Assembly: GCA_945949045.1 (NCBI GenBank)
Contig: CAMFDG010000018.1
Coordinates: forward strand, 1 to 41,257
Source of the DNA: an uncultured Lachnospiraceae bacterium
GTDB taxonomy: Bacteria > Bacillota > Clostridia > Lachnospirales > Lachnospiraceae
DNA: 41,257 bases
Direction: 5' to 3'
The stretch's first letter is position 1, and each line of letters begins with the position of its first letter. Below the pieces are notes generated by a model that saw nothing but the letters and a program-made list of their open reading frames with translations, ran no database searches and was not told the origin of the DNA. Below are positions 24,783 to 33,817 of this stretch, one piece after another. Position numbers and translations under genes: made by a program.

Positions 24783-25078
24783 AGTGATCTCCTGTTATAT
24801 TTTTTGAGGCTTTGTATCATACTATAGCGGAAAAGGGGTTAAGAAACAAGAGGGATGTGCAGGAAGACTCATTAGGAACGGTGCTTTACGAAATGTCAAG
24901 AAAAATAGCATGTCCAAAATGACCAAAAAACAGGTTGATAAATTGTGAAAAGTAGGGAAAACGACGTTAATAGCAAAAAAGAGTGATTAAAAACAAGAAT
25001 AATTGATGATTAAATAAAGGAAAAAAGTATACTTAAATTAGCTTCAAAAAGCGATACATATTTAAGGAGGAAAAATGT
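24783..25078. promoter_or_regulatory. Divergent control region between araC-type regulator and mannan operon
   Basis: This 296-base AT-rich gap has no gene. It contains direct repeats ATGTCAAGA (24893) and ATGTCCAAA (24910) spaced 17 bases, followed by AATGACCAA, a pattern suited to an AraC-type activator. Further right are TTGATG (25003-25008) and TATACT (25028-25033), a possible promoter with a long 19-base spacer. The 14-base word AAAAAAGTATACTT (25021-25034) is shared with 2326-2339. AAGGAGG at 25064-25070 is the ribosome binding site of the next gene. Confidence 0.5.
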
Positions 25079-26512
25079 ATGAAATTGAAAAGAGTAGCAG
25101 CTCTTGCAATGGCTGGAACAATGGCAGTTTCACTTGCAGCCTGCGGTGGTAAGACCGATGAGGGTACAACCACTACACCAGGTACAGAGCAGAACACACC
25201 GACAACAGAGGCAGCAGAGGCTCCGCAGGATGGAATCATTTCTTATGCAGATCTTAATCTTGACAGCGACTGCAAGGATCTGACAGCATCCATCTCATTC
25301 TTCAACAACAGAACTGACCTTGACAGTGATGAGTACAAGGGAACAACATGGAAGCAGTATATCGAAGCTTTCAACAAGGACTTCCCGAACATCGAGGTTA
25401 AGGTTCTTACCAGCACAAACTATGCTGAGGATTCTTTAACACATCTTCAGTCTGGAGATTATGAGACCGTAATGTGCATCCCGGCAGTAGATAAGGCTGA
25501 CTTATCCACATACTTCATGTCATATGGCGATCTTGACACCATGAAGGGTCAGGTAAATTACGCTGACAACTGGATGTATGACAACCAGGTATACGGTGTT
25601 CCTTCAACCGCTACAACACAGGGTATCGTATACAACAAGAAGGTATTTGCTGACGCTGGCGTTTCAAGCCTTCCTACAACTCCGGACGAGTTCATCGATG
25701 CTTTAAAGAAGATCAAGGATAAGTTTGGTGATGATTGTGTACCGCTTTACACCAACTACGCAGCAGGCTGGACCATGGGTGCATGGGATGATTATATTGC
25801 AAACACAGCTACCGGTGATACAACCTACAAGAACCAGAAGTTACTTCACACCAAGGATCCATTCAAGGATTACGGCGATGGAACACATCCATATGCAGTT
25901 TACAAGATCCTTTACGATGCAGTTGCTAATGGCTTAACTGAGGATGATTACACCACAACCGATTGGGAAGGTTCTAAGTCTATGCTGAACAACGGACAGA
26001 TCGGATGTATGGTACTTGGTTCCTGGTCTTACTCACAGATGATGGCTGCTGGCGATCATGCTGATGATGTAGGATATATGCCATTCCCAATCACTGTTGA
26101 TGGCAAGCAGTACGCTTCTTCCGGTCCGGATTACAACTGGGCAATCAATGCAAACGCTACAGATGATGAGAAGCAGGCGGCTTTAGTATTCGTTAAGTGG
26201 ATGATGACCAAGTCTGGTTACAACTACAACGAAGGTGGTCTTCCGGTTGTTGCTGGTGATACAGAGACAAAGCTTGACTTCGGCAGCGTAGATTTCGTAT
26301 CTGATGAGCCGGCAGTTTCAGGTGAGGAAGATTTACTGAACGCATTAAATGCTGATTCCGAGCTGAACATAAGCAACGGTGGTAATGACAAGATCCAGCA
26401 GATCATTGAGCATGCTGCAAACGGTGACATGAGCTTTGATGATATCATGGCTGAGTGGAACCAGAAGTGGTCTGATGCTCAGGAGACTGAAGGAGTAGAA
26501 GTTACTGAATAA
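25079..26512 (+). CDS. ABC transporter substrate-binding lipoprotein, probably manno-oligosaccharides
   Basis: A 477-residue family 1 solute-binding protein. The N-terminus has a signal with lipobox Leu-Ala-Ala-Cys and anchor Cys22. A Thr-rich linker (about 30-55) follows, then the binding domain with FNNRTD, LTHLQSGDYETVM, GIVYNKKVFADAG and FVKWMMTKSGYNYNEGGLP segments. It is the first gene of the run that includes the epimerase and both GH130 enzymes, so manno-oligosaccharides are the likely ligand, as for mannan-binding proteins of Roseburia loci; ligand residues are not verified. ATG at 25079 follows AAGGAGG at eight bases; an ATG at 25075 is out of frame. A hairpin separates it from the permeases, which would favour more binding protein than channel. 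Confidence 0.92.
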   Translation: MKLKRVAALAMAGTMAVSLAACGGKTDEGTTTTPGTEQNTPTTEAAEAPQDGIISYADLNLDSDCKDLTASISFFNNRTDLDSDEYKGTTWKQYIEAFNKDFPNIEVKVLTSTNYAEDSLTHLQSGDYETVMCIPAVDKADLSTYFMSYGDLDTMKGQVNYADNWMYDNQVYGVPSTATTQGIVYNKKVFADAGVSSLPTTPDEFIDALKKIKDKFGDDCVPLYTNYAAGWTMGAWDDYIANTATGDTTYKNQKLLHTKDPFKDYGDGTHPYAVYKILYDAVANGLTEDDYTTTDWEGSKSMLNNGQIGCMVLGSWSYSQMMAAGDHADDVGYMPFPITVDGKQYASSGPDYNWAINANATDDEKQAALVFVKWMMTKSGYNYNEGGLPVVAGDTETKLDFGSVDFVSDEPAVSGEEDLLNALNADSELNISNGGNDKIQQIIEHAANGDMSFDDIMAEWNQKWSDAQETEGVEVTE

Positions 26513-26549
26513 TTTGTTATTCCATAGGTGAGAATAATATGATATAATT

Positions 26550-26581
26550 ATTGAGCCAAGAGTTATTTCTCTTGGCTCAAT
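26550..26581 (+). terminator. Intra-operon hairpin between binding protein and permease genes
   Basis: ATTGAGCCAAGAG (26550-26562) and CTCTTGGCTCAAT (26569-26581) form a perfect 13-pair stem with loop TTATTT. The following GTTTCAG is a weak U tract, so it should act as a partial terminator or an mRNA 3'-end stabiliser. Such hairpins after the binding-protein gene commonly raise its level relative to the permeases. Confidence 0.7.
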
Positions 26582-26608
26582 GTTTCAGAAAAAGTGGAGG
26601 AAGGCATT

Positions 26609-27619
26609 ATGGCAGCTGCTGTTAAGGAAAAAGAGCCGTTTAATCTGGCAAAATGGGCTAAGAGCAGAAAAGGTCAGCAGGCATTGATCTGTGCGGCGTT
26701 TATTATCATTCCGCTGTTACTGCTCTTTGTATTTACGTATTTGCCATTTGGCAAAATGGTACAGTTCAGTTTTTTTAAAATGAAATATACAGGTAGACGG
26801 ACATATGTCGGTTTACAGAACTATGTCGATGTGTTCAACCGAAAGGATTGTTTCGGCGCTTTGAAACTTTGCTTATACTACATCGTTGGTGCATTGATTC
26901 AGCTGGTAATTGCACTGTTTCTTGCAACAATCTTAAGCTTTAAGGTAAAGGGTGGCAATCTGTTCAAGGGACTTTTGTTCTTCCCTTACCTGATTAGTGG
27001 TATTGCAATCGGTTTCATTTTCAAATTCTTCTACACCAGAGGATTCGTGTTCGATACGATCTTACAGTGGTGTGGCTTTAAGTTGGAAAATCTTCCATAC
27101 TGGTTGAAGGATACAAGTGTTAACAACTGGTCATTGGTTGCAACGTCTGTATGGCGTTACATGGGACAGATGATGGTGCTCTTCATCGGAGCAATCATGT
27201 CTGTAGATGCAGAGCTGTATGAGGCGGCCAACCTGGATGGTGCAAATAAATTTCAGCAGTTTATACACATTATTCTGCCGAGTATTAAGACAATCGTTAC
27301 CTTAAATATCATTCTGGCAATTACAGGTTCCTTAAGTGCATTTGAGCAGCCGTTCGTTATCACCGGTGGTGCAAACGGAACCGGAACCTATTTCGTAATC
27401 ATGAACAAGGTTGCACATACCTCTCAGAAGGTGGGTCTTGCTTCTGCAATGGCCGTGGTTCTTCTGGCAATCATCTTGATTTGTGCAGGCTTACAGCAGC
27501 TCTTCTTTAAGTTTGTATTCCGTGAGGCGGATTCTGATGAAGAGTCCTACAAGGCAAAGAAGGCAAGGCTGAAGGCAGAGAAACGGGCCAGAAAAGCAAT
27601 GGCGAAGGGGGGTAAATAA
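26609..27619 (+). CDS. ABC transporter permease 1 of the mannan-type transporter
   Basis: A 336-residue membrane protein of the MalF/UgpA type. A cytoplasmic N-terminus rich in Lys (about 1-30) is followed by about six membrane segments, with the EAA motif YEAANLDGANKFQQFIHIIL near 207-226. The C-terminal 35 residues are very basic (many Lys-Ala and Arg-Ala pairs), a tail not usual in this family and possibly contacting RNA, lipid or the ATPase. ATG at 26609 has GGAGGAAGG upstream; an earlier GTG at 26594 lies inside that ribosome binding site. The next permease starts two bases after its stop. Confidence 0.92.
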   Translation: MAAAVKEKEPFNLAKWAKSRKGQQALICAAFIIIPLLLLFVFTYLPFGKMVQFSFFKMKYTGRRTYVGLQNYVDVFNRKDCFGALKLCLYYIVGALIQLVIALFLATILSFKVKGGNLFKGLLFFPYLISGIAIGFIFKFFYTRGFVFDTILQWCGFKLENLPYWLKDTSVNNWSLVATSVWRYMGQMMVLFIGAIMSVDAELYEAANLDGANKFQQFIHIILPSIKTIVTLNIILAITGSLSAFEQPFVITGGANGTGTYFVIMNKVAHTSQKVGLASAMAVVLLAIILICAGLQQLFFKFVFREADSDEESYKAKKARLKAEKRARKAMAKGGK

Positions 27620-27621
27620 AG

Positions 27622-28488
27622 ATGGCAACAATGACGAGCAAATCCGGGAAAAACATCTCGGTCGGTGCAGTAGTCTGGGGAGTCCTTAAGTATTTTGTTT
27701 TGATCTTTTTCTCCCTTTGCGCAGTTGTTCCGCTTATTACCTGTGTCATCACTTCGTTTAAAACACAGGAAGAGTATCAGACAACAAGTGTTATGCAGCT
27801 TCCACACAGTTTCTTGAATTTTTCAAACTATGTGAAAGCATTTACGACAGCCAACATGGGACGGGCATTTATCAACTCGGTAATTGTCATGGTCTGCGTG
27901 TTGATTGTATCCGTTATTATCGGTACCCAGCTTGCGTATGTTCTGGATCGTTTTAAGTTCCCGGGTAACGGAGTCATTCGAAGCCTTTTCCTGATTGCTT
28001 CTCTGCTTCCGGCAGTAGCAATGCAGGTTACGGTCTTCAATATTATGTCCTTTTTCCATCTGGTAAACCACCTGTACGGATATATCATCATGAGCTGTGG
28101 AACGGATGTAATTTCCATCTATATCTTTATTCAGTTTATGGAAAACATTTCTGTTTCGCTGGATGAGTCGGCCATTGTGGACGGTGCCTCCTATTGGACC
28201 ATTTACTGGAAGATCATTCTTCCTCTTCTGAAGCCGGCAATTGTGACCGCATGTATCTTAAAGGGTGTAGGTATTTACAACGAGTACTATGCAGCACAGC
28301 TGTATCTGCAGGATAAACAGATCCGTACCATGGCAATCTCTCTCTACACTTTCGTAGGACCAATGGGAAGCCAGTACAACCTGATCTGTGCAGGTGTTAT
28401 CATTTCTCTCCTTCCGGCACTGATCGTATTTATCCTGTGTCAGAAGCAGATCTACAGTGGTATTACAGCCGGAGCTGTCAAGGGCTAA
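27622..28488 (+). CDS. ABC transporter permease 2 of the mannan-type transporter
   Basis: A 288-residue MalG-type permease with about six membrane segments. The EAA motif is LDESAIVDGASYWTIYWKII (near 178-197) and the C-terminus ends GITAGAVKG, matching the other MalG-type permease in the window. It completes the transporter whose binding protein is at 25.1 kb. GAAGGGGGGTAAATAAAG upstream is the ribosome binding site, within the end of permease 1. No ATPase gene follows; the epimerase gene comes 29 bases later. Confidence 0.93.
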   Translation: MATMTSKSGKNISVGAVVWGVLKYFVLIFFSLCAVVPLITCVITSFKTQEEYQTTSVMQLPHSFLNFSNYVKAFTTANMGRAFINSVIVMVCVLIVSVIIGTQLAYVLDRFKFPGNGVIRSLFLIASLLPAVAMQVTVFNIMSFFHLVNHLYGYIIMSCGTDVISIYIFIQFMENISVSLDESAIVDGASYWTIYWKIILPLLKPAIVTACILKGVGIYNEYYAAQLYLQDKQIRTMAISLYTFVGPMGSQYNLICAGVIISLLPALIVFILCQKQIYSGITAGAVKG

Positions 28489-28517
28489 ATAAAATATAAG
28501 CAAAGGAAGCATGAGTT

Positions 28518-29684
28518 ATGGGTATGAAAGAGGAAGTAAAAGATCATCTGGTATCGGCGATTATTCCGTTTTGGAAGAGCCTTAGGGATGATGAATTCGG
28601 TGGGTATTACGGTTACATGGATTATGATCTAAAATTGAATAAGAAAGCGGAAAAGGGCTGCATTCTAAACAGCAGAATTACATGGTTCTTTTCCAATGCT
28701 TACACGCTGCTTAAGGATCCGAGTCTTTTGGATGAGGCAGATCACGGATATGAGTTTTTAAAGAATCATTGCATCGATTCTGAGAATGGCGGGATCTTCT
28801 GGTCCATGAACTATGACGGAACGCCGCTTGATACGACCAAGCATACTTATAACCAGGCATTTTGCATTTACGCACTTTCCTCTTACTATGAAGCATCCGG
28901 TAAGAGGGAAGCGCTTGATCTGGCATTTCAGCTCTTCCATATGATTGAGGAGAAATGCACAGACGATCAAGGCTATCTGGAGGCATTTACCAAGGATTTC
29001 AAACCGGAGTCCAATGAGAAGCTGTCTGAAAACGGAGTTCTTGCAGAAAAGACGATGAATACGCTGCTCCATGTCCTGGAAGCATATACAGAGCTTTACC
29101 GTGTATCTAAGGATAAGGAAGTGGAAGAACGCCTGAAGTGGATTATGGACACATTCGCTGAAAAGGTGTATAATTCTGAGTTAGAACGGCAGGAAGTCTT
29201 TTTCGACAAAAACTATAACAGCATTATTGATCTGCATTCCTATGGTCATGATATTGAGACAGCATGGCTGATGGATCGGACGGTGGATGTTCTGGGCGAC
29301 GAAACATACAGACAGAAGATGACTCCGATTACAAAGGCTTTGACGAAAAAGATCTACGAGGTTGCTTTTGATGGTCATTCTCTTTCCAATGAATGTGATA
29401 AGGGCGTAGTAGATACCAACCGTGTATGGTGGGTTCAGGCCGAGACTGTTGTCGGTTTTCTGAATGGATATGAGAAGGATCCTTCTAAGGTGGAGTATAA
29501 AGAAGCGGCTGAGGCCGAGTGGCAGTTTATTAAAGATCATGTCATCGATCCGAGAAATGGATCCGAGTGGTTCTGGCTGGTTCGACAGGACGGATCACCG
29601 GTAGAGGGTGAGCCGATCGTAGAGCCCTGGAAGTGCCCGTATCATAACGGAAGAATGTGCATGGAAGTGATAAGGAGATTGTAA
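28518..29684 (+). CDS. Cellobiose 2-epimerase (AGE family), acting on mannobiose here
   Basis: A 388-residue protein of the N-acylglucosamine 2-epimerase superfamily, close in length and motifs to Ruminococcus albus cellobiose 2-epimerase. It changes the configuration at C2 of the reducing-end sugar of beta-1,4 disaccharides. The catalytic His240 and His244 lie in [15 protein letters not shown], and His376 in [28 protein letters not shown] and [16 protein letters not shown] are further family segments. No signal peptide, so cytoplasmic. With the GH130_1 enzyme just downstream it would convert mannobiose to mannosyl-glucose. The ATG at 28518 is preceded by AAAGGAAGC. The next gene starts one base after its stop. 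Confidence 0.94.
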   Translation: MGMKEEVKDHLVSAIIPFWKSLRDDEFGGYYGYMDYDLKLNKKAEKGCILNSRITWFFSNAYTLLKDPSLLDEADHGYEFLKNHCIDSENGGIFWSMNYDGTPLDTTKHTYNQAFCIYALSSYYEASGKREALDLAFQLFHMIEEKCTDDQGYLEAFTKDFKPESNEKLSENGVLAEKTMNTLLHVLEAYTELYRVSKDKEVEERLKWIMDTFAEKVYNSELERQEVFFDKNYNSIIDLHSYGHDIETAWLMDRTVDVLGDETYRQKMTPITKALTKKIYEVAFDGHSLSNECDKGVVDTNRVWWVQAETVVGFLNGYEKDPSKVEYKEAAEAEWQFIKDHVIDPRNGSEWFWLVRQDGSPVEGEPIVEPWKCPYHNGRMCMEVIRRL

Positions 29685-29685
29685 T

Positions 29686-30861
29686 ATGCATGAGAAGTAT
29701 TATGTAGAATTGGAAAAGCAGGAGAAGCTGCTTACCCGCAAGAATGCAAAGACAGATTTTTACAATGGTGTCTTTGACCGCTACGAGAACCCGGTTCTCA
29801 CAAGAGATATGATTCCGCTTACTTGGAGATATGACTTAAATCCGGAGACGAATCCATTCTTTATGGAGCGTCTCGGAATCAATGCTGTCATGAATTCCGG
29901 AGCTATTTACCTGAATGGCAAATATTATCTGGTGGCAAGAATTGAGGGGAATGATCGCAAGTCCTTCTTTGGAGTTGCCGAGAGCGACAACGGAATTGAC
30001 AATTTCCGTTTTTGGGATTACCCGATTCTTCTGGATGATGTGTGTCCGGAGGAAACCAATGTTTATGATATGCGTCTGACGCAGCATGAGGATGGCTATA
30101 TTTATGGTGTCTTCTGCTCGGAGAGCAAGGATACCAGTGTCAATGATCTGTCTGCAGCTGTTGCGGCAGCAGGTATTGTAAGAACGAAGGATTTAAAACA
30201 TTGGGAGCGTCTGGAGAACTTAAAGACTCTTCGTTCCCCACAGCAGAGAAATGTTGTGCTTCATCCGGAGTTTATTGATGGTAAGTATGCGTTCTACACC
30301 CGTCCGATGGATGATTTCATTGAGACCGGAAGCGGCGGTGGAATCGGATTTGGTTTGTGTGATGACATTACCCATGCAGTGATCGATGAGGAGAAGATGA
30401 CAAGCCTTCGCAAGTATCATACGATTACAGAGGCTAAGAACGGTGCAGGTGCACCTCCGATCAAGACCGATCGCGGCTGGATCCATATCGCTCATGGTGT
30501 TCGTAATACAGCTGCCGGGCTGCGTTATGTTATCTATGCATTTGCAACAGACCTCAATGATCCTTCCAAGGTCATTGCAGAGCCATCAGGACTTCTCATC
30601 GGACCGAGAGGCGAGGAGAGAGTCGGAGACGTGTCCAACGTTGTATTTACCAACGGTGCCGTTGTCAATGAGAACAACGAGGTATTCATTTATTACGCAT
30701 CCAGTGATACAAGAATGCACGTGGCAACCACCACGGTTGATCGTCTTGTGGATTATGTATTCAATACGCCGAAGGATCCGGGAAGAAGTGTTGAGTGCGT
30801 AGCTCAGAGATGTGATCTTATTAAGAAGAATTTAGAGTTTCTGGAAAAAGAAGGAAAATAA
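29686..30861 (+). CDS. 4-O-beta-D-mannosyl-D-glucose phosphorylase (GH130_1)
   Basis: A 391-residue cytoplasmic phosphorylase that splits mannosyl-glucose with phosphate into mannose-1-phosphate and glucose. Conserved segments match Bacteroides mannosylglucose phosphorylase: [27 protein letters not shown] type [18 protein letters not shown], general acid Asp128 in [34 protein letters not shown] and [19 protein letters not shown]. Its N-terminal extension, relative to GH130_2, is typical of subfamily 1. AAGGAG within the end of the epimerase gene is the ribosome binding site, and the two genes are one base apart, so the two enzymes are made together. This pairing is the signature of the intracellular mannan pathway. 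Confidence 0.95.
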   Translation: MHEKYYVELEKQEKLLTRKNAKTDFYNGVFDRYENPVLTRDMIPLTWRYDLNPETNPFFMERLGINAVMNSGAIYLNGKYYLVARIEGNDRKSFFGVAESDNGIDNFRFWDYPILLDDVCPEETNVYDMRLTQHEDGYIYGVFCSESKDTSVNDLSAAVAAAGIVRTKDLKHWERLENLKTLRSPQQRNVVLHPEFIDGKYAFYTRPMDDFIETGSGGGIGFGLCDDITHAVIDEEKMTSLRKYHTITEAKNGAGAPPIKTDRGWIHIAHGVRNTAAGLRYVIYAFATDLNDPSKVIAEPSGLLIGPRGEERVGDVSNVVFTNGAVVNENNEVFIYYASSDTRMHVATTTVDRLVDYVFNTPKDPGRSVECVAQRCDLIKKNLEFLEKEGK

Positions 30862-30883
30862 TAGGGGAAAACAGGAGGAAAAT

Positions 30884-31906
30884 ATGAGCACAGTAAAAAT
30901 GCTGACTCCGCCGGTACCAAATGTACCTTGGCAGGAAAGACCGGAAGGTATTAATGATGCACCAATCTGGAGATACACAGAGAACCCGATTATCGGCCGT
31001 AATCCGGTAAAGGGTGTTGCACGTATCTTTAACAGTGCAGTAGTTCCTTATGAAGGAGAGTTTATCGGCGTGTTCCGTGGCGAGCAGGTGAACGGAATTC
31101 CGTACATCTATCTTGGCAGAAGCAAGGATGCCATTCATTGGAATTTTGATGAGAATAAAATCGAGTTTGTGGATGAGGATGGAAAGCCATTTATGCCGGT
31201 TTACGCATATGATCCGAGACTGGTGAAGGTAGAGGATACCTACTACATTATCTGGTGCCAGGATTTCTATGGTGCAGCAATTGGTATGGCTAAGACCACG
31301 GATTTCAAGACCTTTACCAGAATTGAGAATCCGTTCCTGCCATTCAACCGTAATGCGGTTCTTTTCCCGCGTAAGATCAATGGCAACTTTATGATGCTTT
31401 CCCGTCCTTCTGACAGTGGACATACTCCGTTTGGAGATATCTTTGTCAGCGAGAGTCCGGATATGGTTTACTGGGGCAAGCACAGACACGTTATGGGCAA
31501 GGGCTCAGAGTGGTGGGAGTCTCTTAAGATTGGTGGCGGAGCTGCTCCGATTGAGACAACAGAGGGATGGCTTCTGTTCTACCACGGTGTAACCGGAACC
31601 TGTAATGGATATGTATATTCCATCGGTGGAGCAATTCTGGATATTGACAATCCTTCCATCGTGAAATATCGTTGCGAGAATTTCCTGTTGACACCGGAGG
31701 AGTGGTATGAGGAGCGTGGTTTTGTACCGAATGTATGCTTCCCATGTGCAACCATTCATGACAGTGAGTCAGGAAAGATTGCTATCTACTATGGTGCGGC
31801 AGACAGTTATGTTGGTCTTGCTTTTACCAAGGTGGATGAGATCGTTGATTATATTAAGGAACACAGTGTCGTAACGGTATCTGATACCGAGATCGGCAGA
31901 AGATAA
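30884..31906 (+). CDS. Beta-1,4-manno-oligosaccharide phosphorylase (GH130_2)
   Basis: A 340-residue GH130 phosphorylase that removes mannose from the non-reducing end of manno-oligosaccharides as mannose-1-phosphate. Segments: ENPIIGRNP, general acid Asp110 in VYAYDPRLVKVEDTYY, NRNAVLFPRKINGNFMMLSRPSD, GGGAAPIETTEGWLLFYHGV and IYYGAADSYVGLAFTKVDE. The shorter N-terminus and these variants separate it from the GH130_1 gene upstream (22-base gap) and fit the RaMP2-type subfamily. CAGGAGGAAAAT precedes the ATG. It should act before the epimerase/GH130_1 pair, shortening chains to mannobiose. Exact chain-length preference cannot be read from the sequence. Confidence 0.93.
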   Translation: MSTVKMLTPPVPNVPWQERPEGINDAPIWRYTENPIIGRNPVKGVARIFNSAVVPYEGEFIGVFRGEQVNGIPYIYLGRSKDAIHWNFDENKIEFVDEDGKPFMPVYAYDPRLVKVEDTYYIIWCQDFYGAAIGMAKTTDFKTFTRIENPFLPFNRNAVLFPRKINGNFMMLSRPSDSGHTPFGDIFVSESPDMVYWGKHRHVMGKGSEWWESLKIGGGAAPIETTEGWLLFYHGVTGTCNGYVYSIGGAILDIDNPSIVKYRCENFLLTPEEWYEERGFVPNVCFPCATIHDSESGKIAIYYGAADSYVGLAFTKVDEIVDYIKEHSVVTVSDTEIGRR

Positions 31907-31925
31907 TTGTTTCTTTTTCTTTTAC

Positions 31926-31953
31926 TCCCGATGGCAGTCAGATGCTGTCGGGA
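31926..31953 (+). other. Hairpin after the GH130_2 gene
   Basis: TCCCGATGGCA and TGCTGTCGGGA pair (with G-U pairs) around GTCAGA. Only ACTCTCCCTTT follows, a poor U tract. Probably an mRNA-end stabiliser or weak terminator. Confidence 0.55.
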
Positions 31954-31983
31954 ACTCTCCCTTTAATCAAATATGCATAAAAC

Positions 31984-32014
31984 AGAACATTGGTGGCATT
32001 GCTGCCAATGTTCT
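31984..32014 (+). terminator. Hairpin just upstream of manA
   Basis: AGAACATTGG (31984-31993) and CCAATGTTCT (32005-32014) form a perfect 10-pair stem, followed by CTTTACAT. It ends 13 bases before the manA ribosome binding site (AAAGGAG), so it could reduce but probably not abolish read-through into manA. Confidence 0.55.
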
Positions 32015-32039
32015 CTTTACATAGAAAGGAGTTTTTTCC

Positions 32040-32984
32040 ATGAGCAAAGAAATACTATTTTTGAATCCGGTGTTCACCCATAATATCTGGGGTGGGACGA
32101 AGCTGCGTGATGTCTTTGGATATTCGGTAGAGGGCGATGATATCGGAGAGTGCTGGGGAGTTGCGGCCCATGACAACGGGGATTGTACTGTCGTTGAGGG
32201 AACCTATCAGGGACAGAAGCTTTCTACACTCTGGAACGAGCACAGAGAACTGTTCGGCGGACTGGAGGGGGAGCGTTTTCCACTGCTGATCAAGATTATT
32301 GATGCAAAGTCTGACCTGAGCATTCAGGTGCATCCGGATGATGCTTATGCAGCGGTTCATGAGAACGGATCCTTCGGAAAGATGGAATGCTGGTATATTC
32401 TGGACTGTCCTGAGGATGCTTCGCTTGTTGTAGGACATAATGCGAAGACCAGACAAGAGCTGGTCGACATGGTAGAGAATAAGAGATGGTCAGATCTGAT
32501 TCGTGAGATTCCGGTGAAGAAGGGGGATTTCATCCAGATCGATCCGGGAACGGTTCACGCCATCAAGGGTGGACTCACATTGCTGGAGACTCAGCAGAAC
32601 AGTGATATTACCTATCGTGTGTATGATTATGACAGACTGAGCAACGGAAAGCCAAGAGAGCTTCATGTCAAGCAGAGCCTTGATGTCATTACGGTTCCGG
32701 CAAAGCCGGCAGAGGATAGTGTGATCCATATTGGAAAGACTGTTGAAAATCAGCTGAATGAACTGATCAGCTGTGAGTACTATCGTGTATTTAAGCTGGA
32801 TGTGAAAGGAAAAGCGCAAATAACCATGGATCAGCCATTCCTTATCATGAGCGTTGTGGAGGGAAACGGAAGTATTGATGGCCATGCGTTAAAGAAAGGG
32901 GATCACATGATCCTTACGGCAGGATACGGTGAGGCAGTTCTGGAGGGCGATATGGAGATCGTCGCATCTACAGCAAATAAGTAG
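32040..32984 (+). CDS. manA: Mannose-6-phosphate isomerase, class I
   Basis: A 314-residue zinc enzyme that converts mannose-6-phosphate to fructose-6-phosphate. Metal ligands are visible: Gln96 and His98 in IQVHPDDAYA, Glu116 in KMECWYIL and His173 in DPGTVHAIKGG. The active-site Arg is expected in the YRVYDYDR segment (near 197-204). The short Firmicutes-type length and N-terminus (LNPVFTHNIWGGTKL) fit ManA/Pmi. The ATG at 32040 follows AAAGGAGTTTTTTCC. It completes the pathway from imported manno-oligosaccharide to glycolysis and is separated from the GH130 genes by two hairpins, so its level may be set apart from theirs. Confidence 0.95.
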   Translation: MSKEILFLNPVFTHNIWGGTKLRDVFGYSVEGDDIGECWGVAAHDNGDCTVVEGTYQGQKLSTLWNEHRELFGGLEGERFPLLIKIIDAKSDLSIQVHPDDAYAAVHENGSFGKMECWYILDCPEDASLVVGHNAKTRQELVDMVENKRWSDLIREIPVKKGDFIQIDPGTVHAIKGGLTLLETQQNSDITYRVYDYDRLSNGKPRELHVKQSLDVITVPAKPAEDSVIHIGKTVENQLNELISCEYYRVFKLDVKGKAQITMDQPFLIMSVVEGNGSIDGHALKKGDHMILTAGYGEAVLEGDMEIVASTANK

Positions 32985-33002
32985 AAAAGGATCCTGGTTT
33001 TA

Positions 33003-33031
33003 TTTTCATTGACTTCTGCATAAACTATAAG
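33003..33031 (+). promoter_or_regulatory. Weak promoter candidate for the deacetylase gene
   Basis: TTTTCA (33003-33008) and TATAAG (33026-33031) are 17 bases apart. An overlapping TTGACT (33010) is a better -35 match but lies at the wrong distance. Confidence 0.3.
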
Positions 33032-33054
33032 GAATCCAGAGTCAGACGGATCGT

Positions 33055-33756
33055 ATGGGAAGAAAGAATGTATTGCGGCTTGTTTTATTGTGTTTGATGT
33101 ATGTGGCAGGCCTCACAGCCGGGGCTGTGGTAAACCGGTCTTCGATGTTGACACCTGCCATGCGCGTATCGGAGTATCAGGATATGAATACAGAGGAAAA
33201 GAAACGGATCGCAATCACATTTGATGACGGGCCGAATCCGAACTATACAGAAGAGCTTTTGAAGGGACTGAAGAAACGTGGTGTAAAAGCCACGTTTTTT
33301 CTGTTGGGCTCTGAAGTGGAGGAATATCCGGATATTGTGAAGGATATTCATAAGGATGGACATCTGATCGGCGTACACTCCTATGAGCATGTCAATTTCG
33401 GACAGATTGGAGATGCACAGGCGCTTCAGCAGGTGGAAAAAACACAGGAGGCCATCTATCAGGTGACGGGCGAATACCCGGATTTTATCCGCCCGCCTTA
33501 CGGATGCTGGAAAAAGGAATTGGACGATCAGATTCCCATGATTGAAGTCTTGTGGGATGTAGATCCCTGCGACTGGGCAACTACGGATTCAGGAACGGTT
33601 GTGCAGAGAATCCTTTCTCAGGTGAAGGACGGAAGTATTATCCTTCTTCACGATGCTTCACGATCTTCCGTACAAGCGGCTTTTACGGCGATCGATGAAC
33701 TTAGGCAGGAGGGATACGAATTTGTCACAGTGGAGGAGTTGATGCTGGGGTATTAA
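33055..33756 (+). CDS. Polysaccharide deacetylase (NodB/CE4), membrane-anchored
   Basis: A 233-residue exported carbohydrate esterase that removes acetyl groups from peptidoglycan or another acetylated glycan. The N-terminus is a signal anchor (about 7-26, with Ala-Gly near the end). The NodB motifs are complete: TFDDGP (catalytic base and metal Asp), HSYEH (metal His pair), RPPYG, DVDPCDW and ILLHD (catalytic His). The start at 33055 is preceded only by a weak GGATCGT, so translation may be modest. It lies after manA but with a possible promoter of its own. Deacetylation of acetylated manno-oligosaccharides is conceivable because of the neighbourhood, but this protein is outside the membrane and family members mostly act on cell-wall glycans. 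Confidence 0.9.
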   Translation: MGRKNVLRLVLLCLMYVAGLTAGAVVNRSSMLTPAMRVSEYQDMNTEEKKRIAITFDDGPNPNYTEELLKGLKKRGVKATFFLLGSEVEEYPDIVKDIHKDGHLIGVHSYEHVNFGQIGDAQALQQVEKTQEAIYQVTGEYPDFIRPPYGCWKKELDDQIPMIEVLWDVDPCDWATTDSGTVVQRILSQVKDGSIILLHDASRSSVQAAFTAIDELRQEGYEFVTVEELMLGY

Positions 33757-33817
33757 ATATTCAGAAAAATGTTATTTGTTATTATTGGCATTACGTGATA
33801 GAATAAATAAAAGATAA

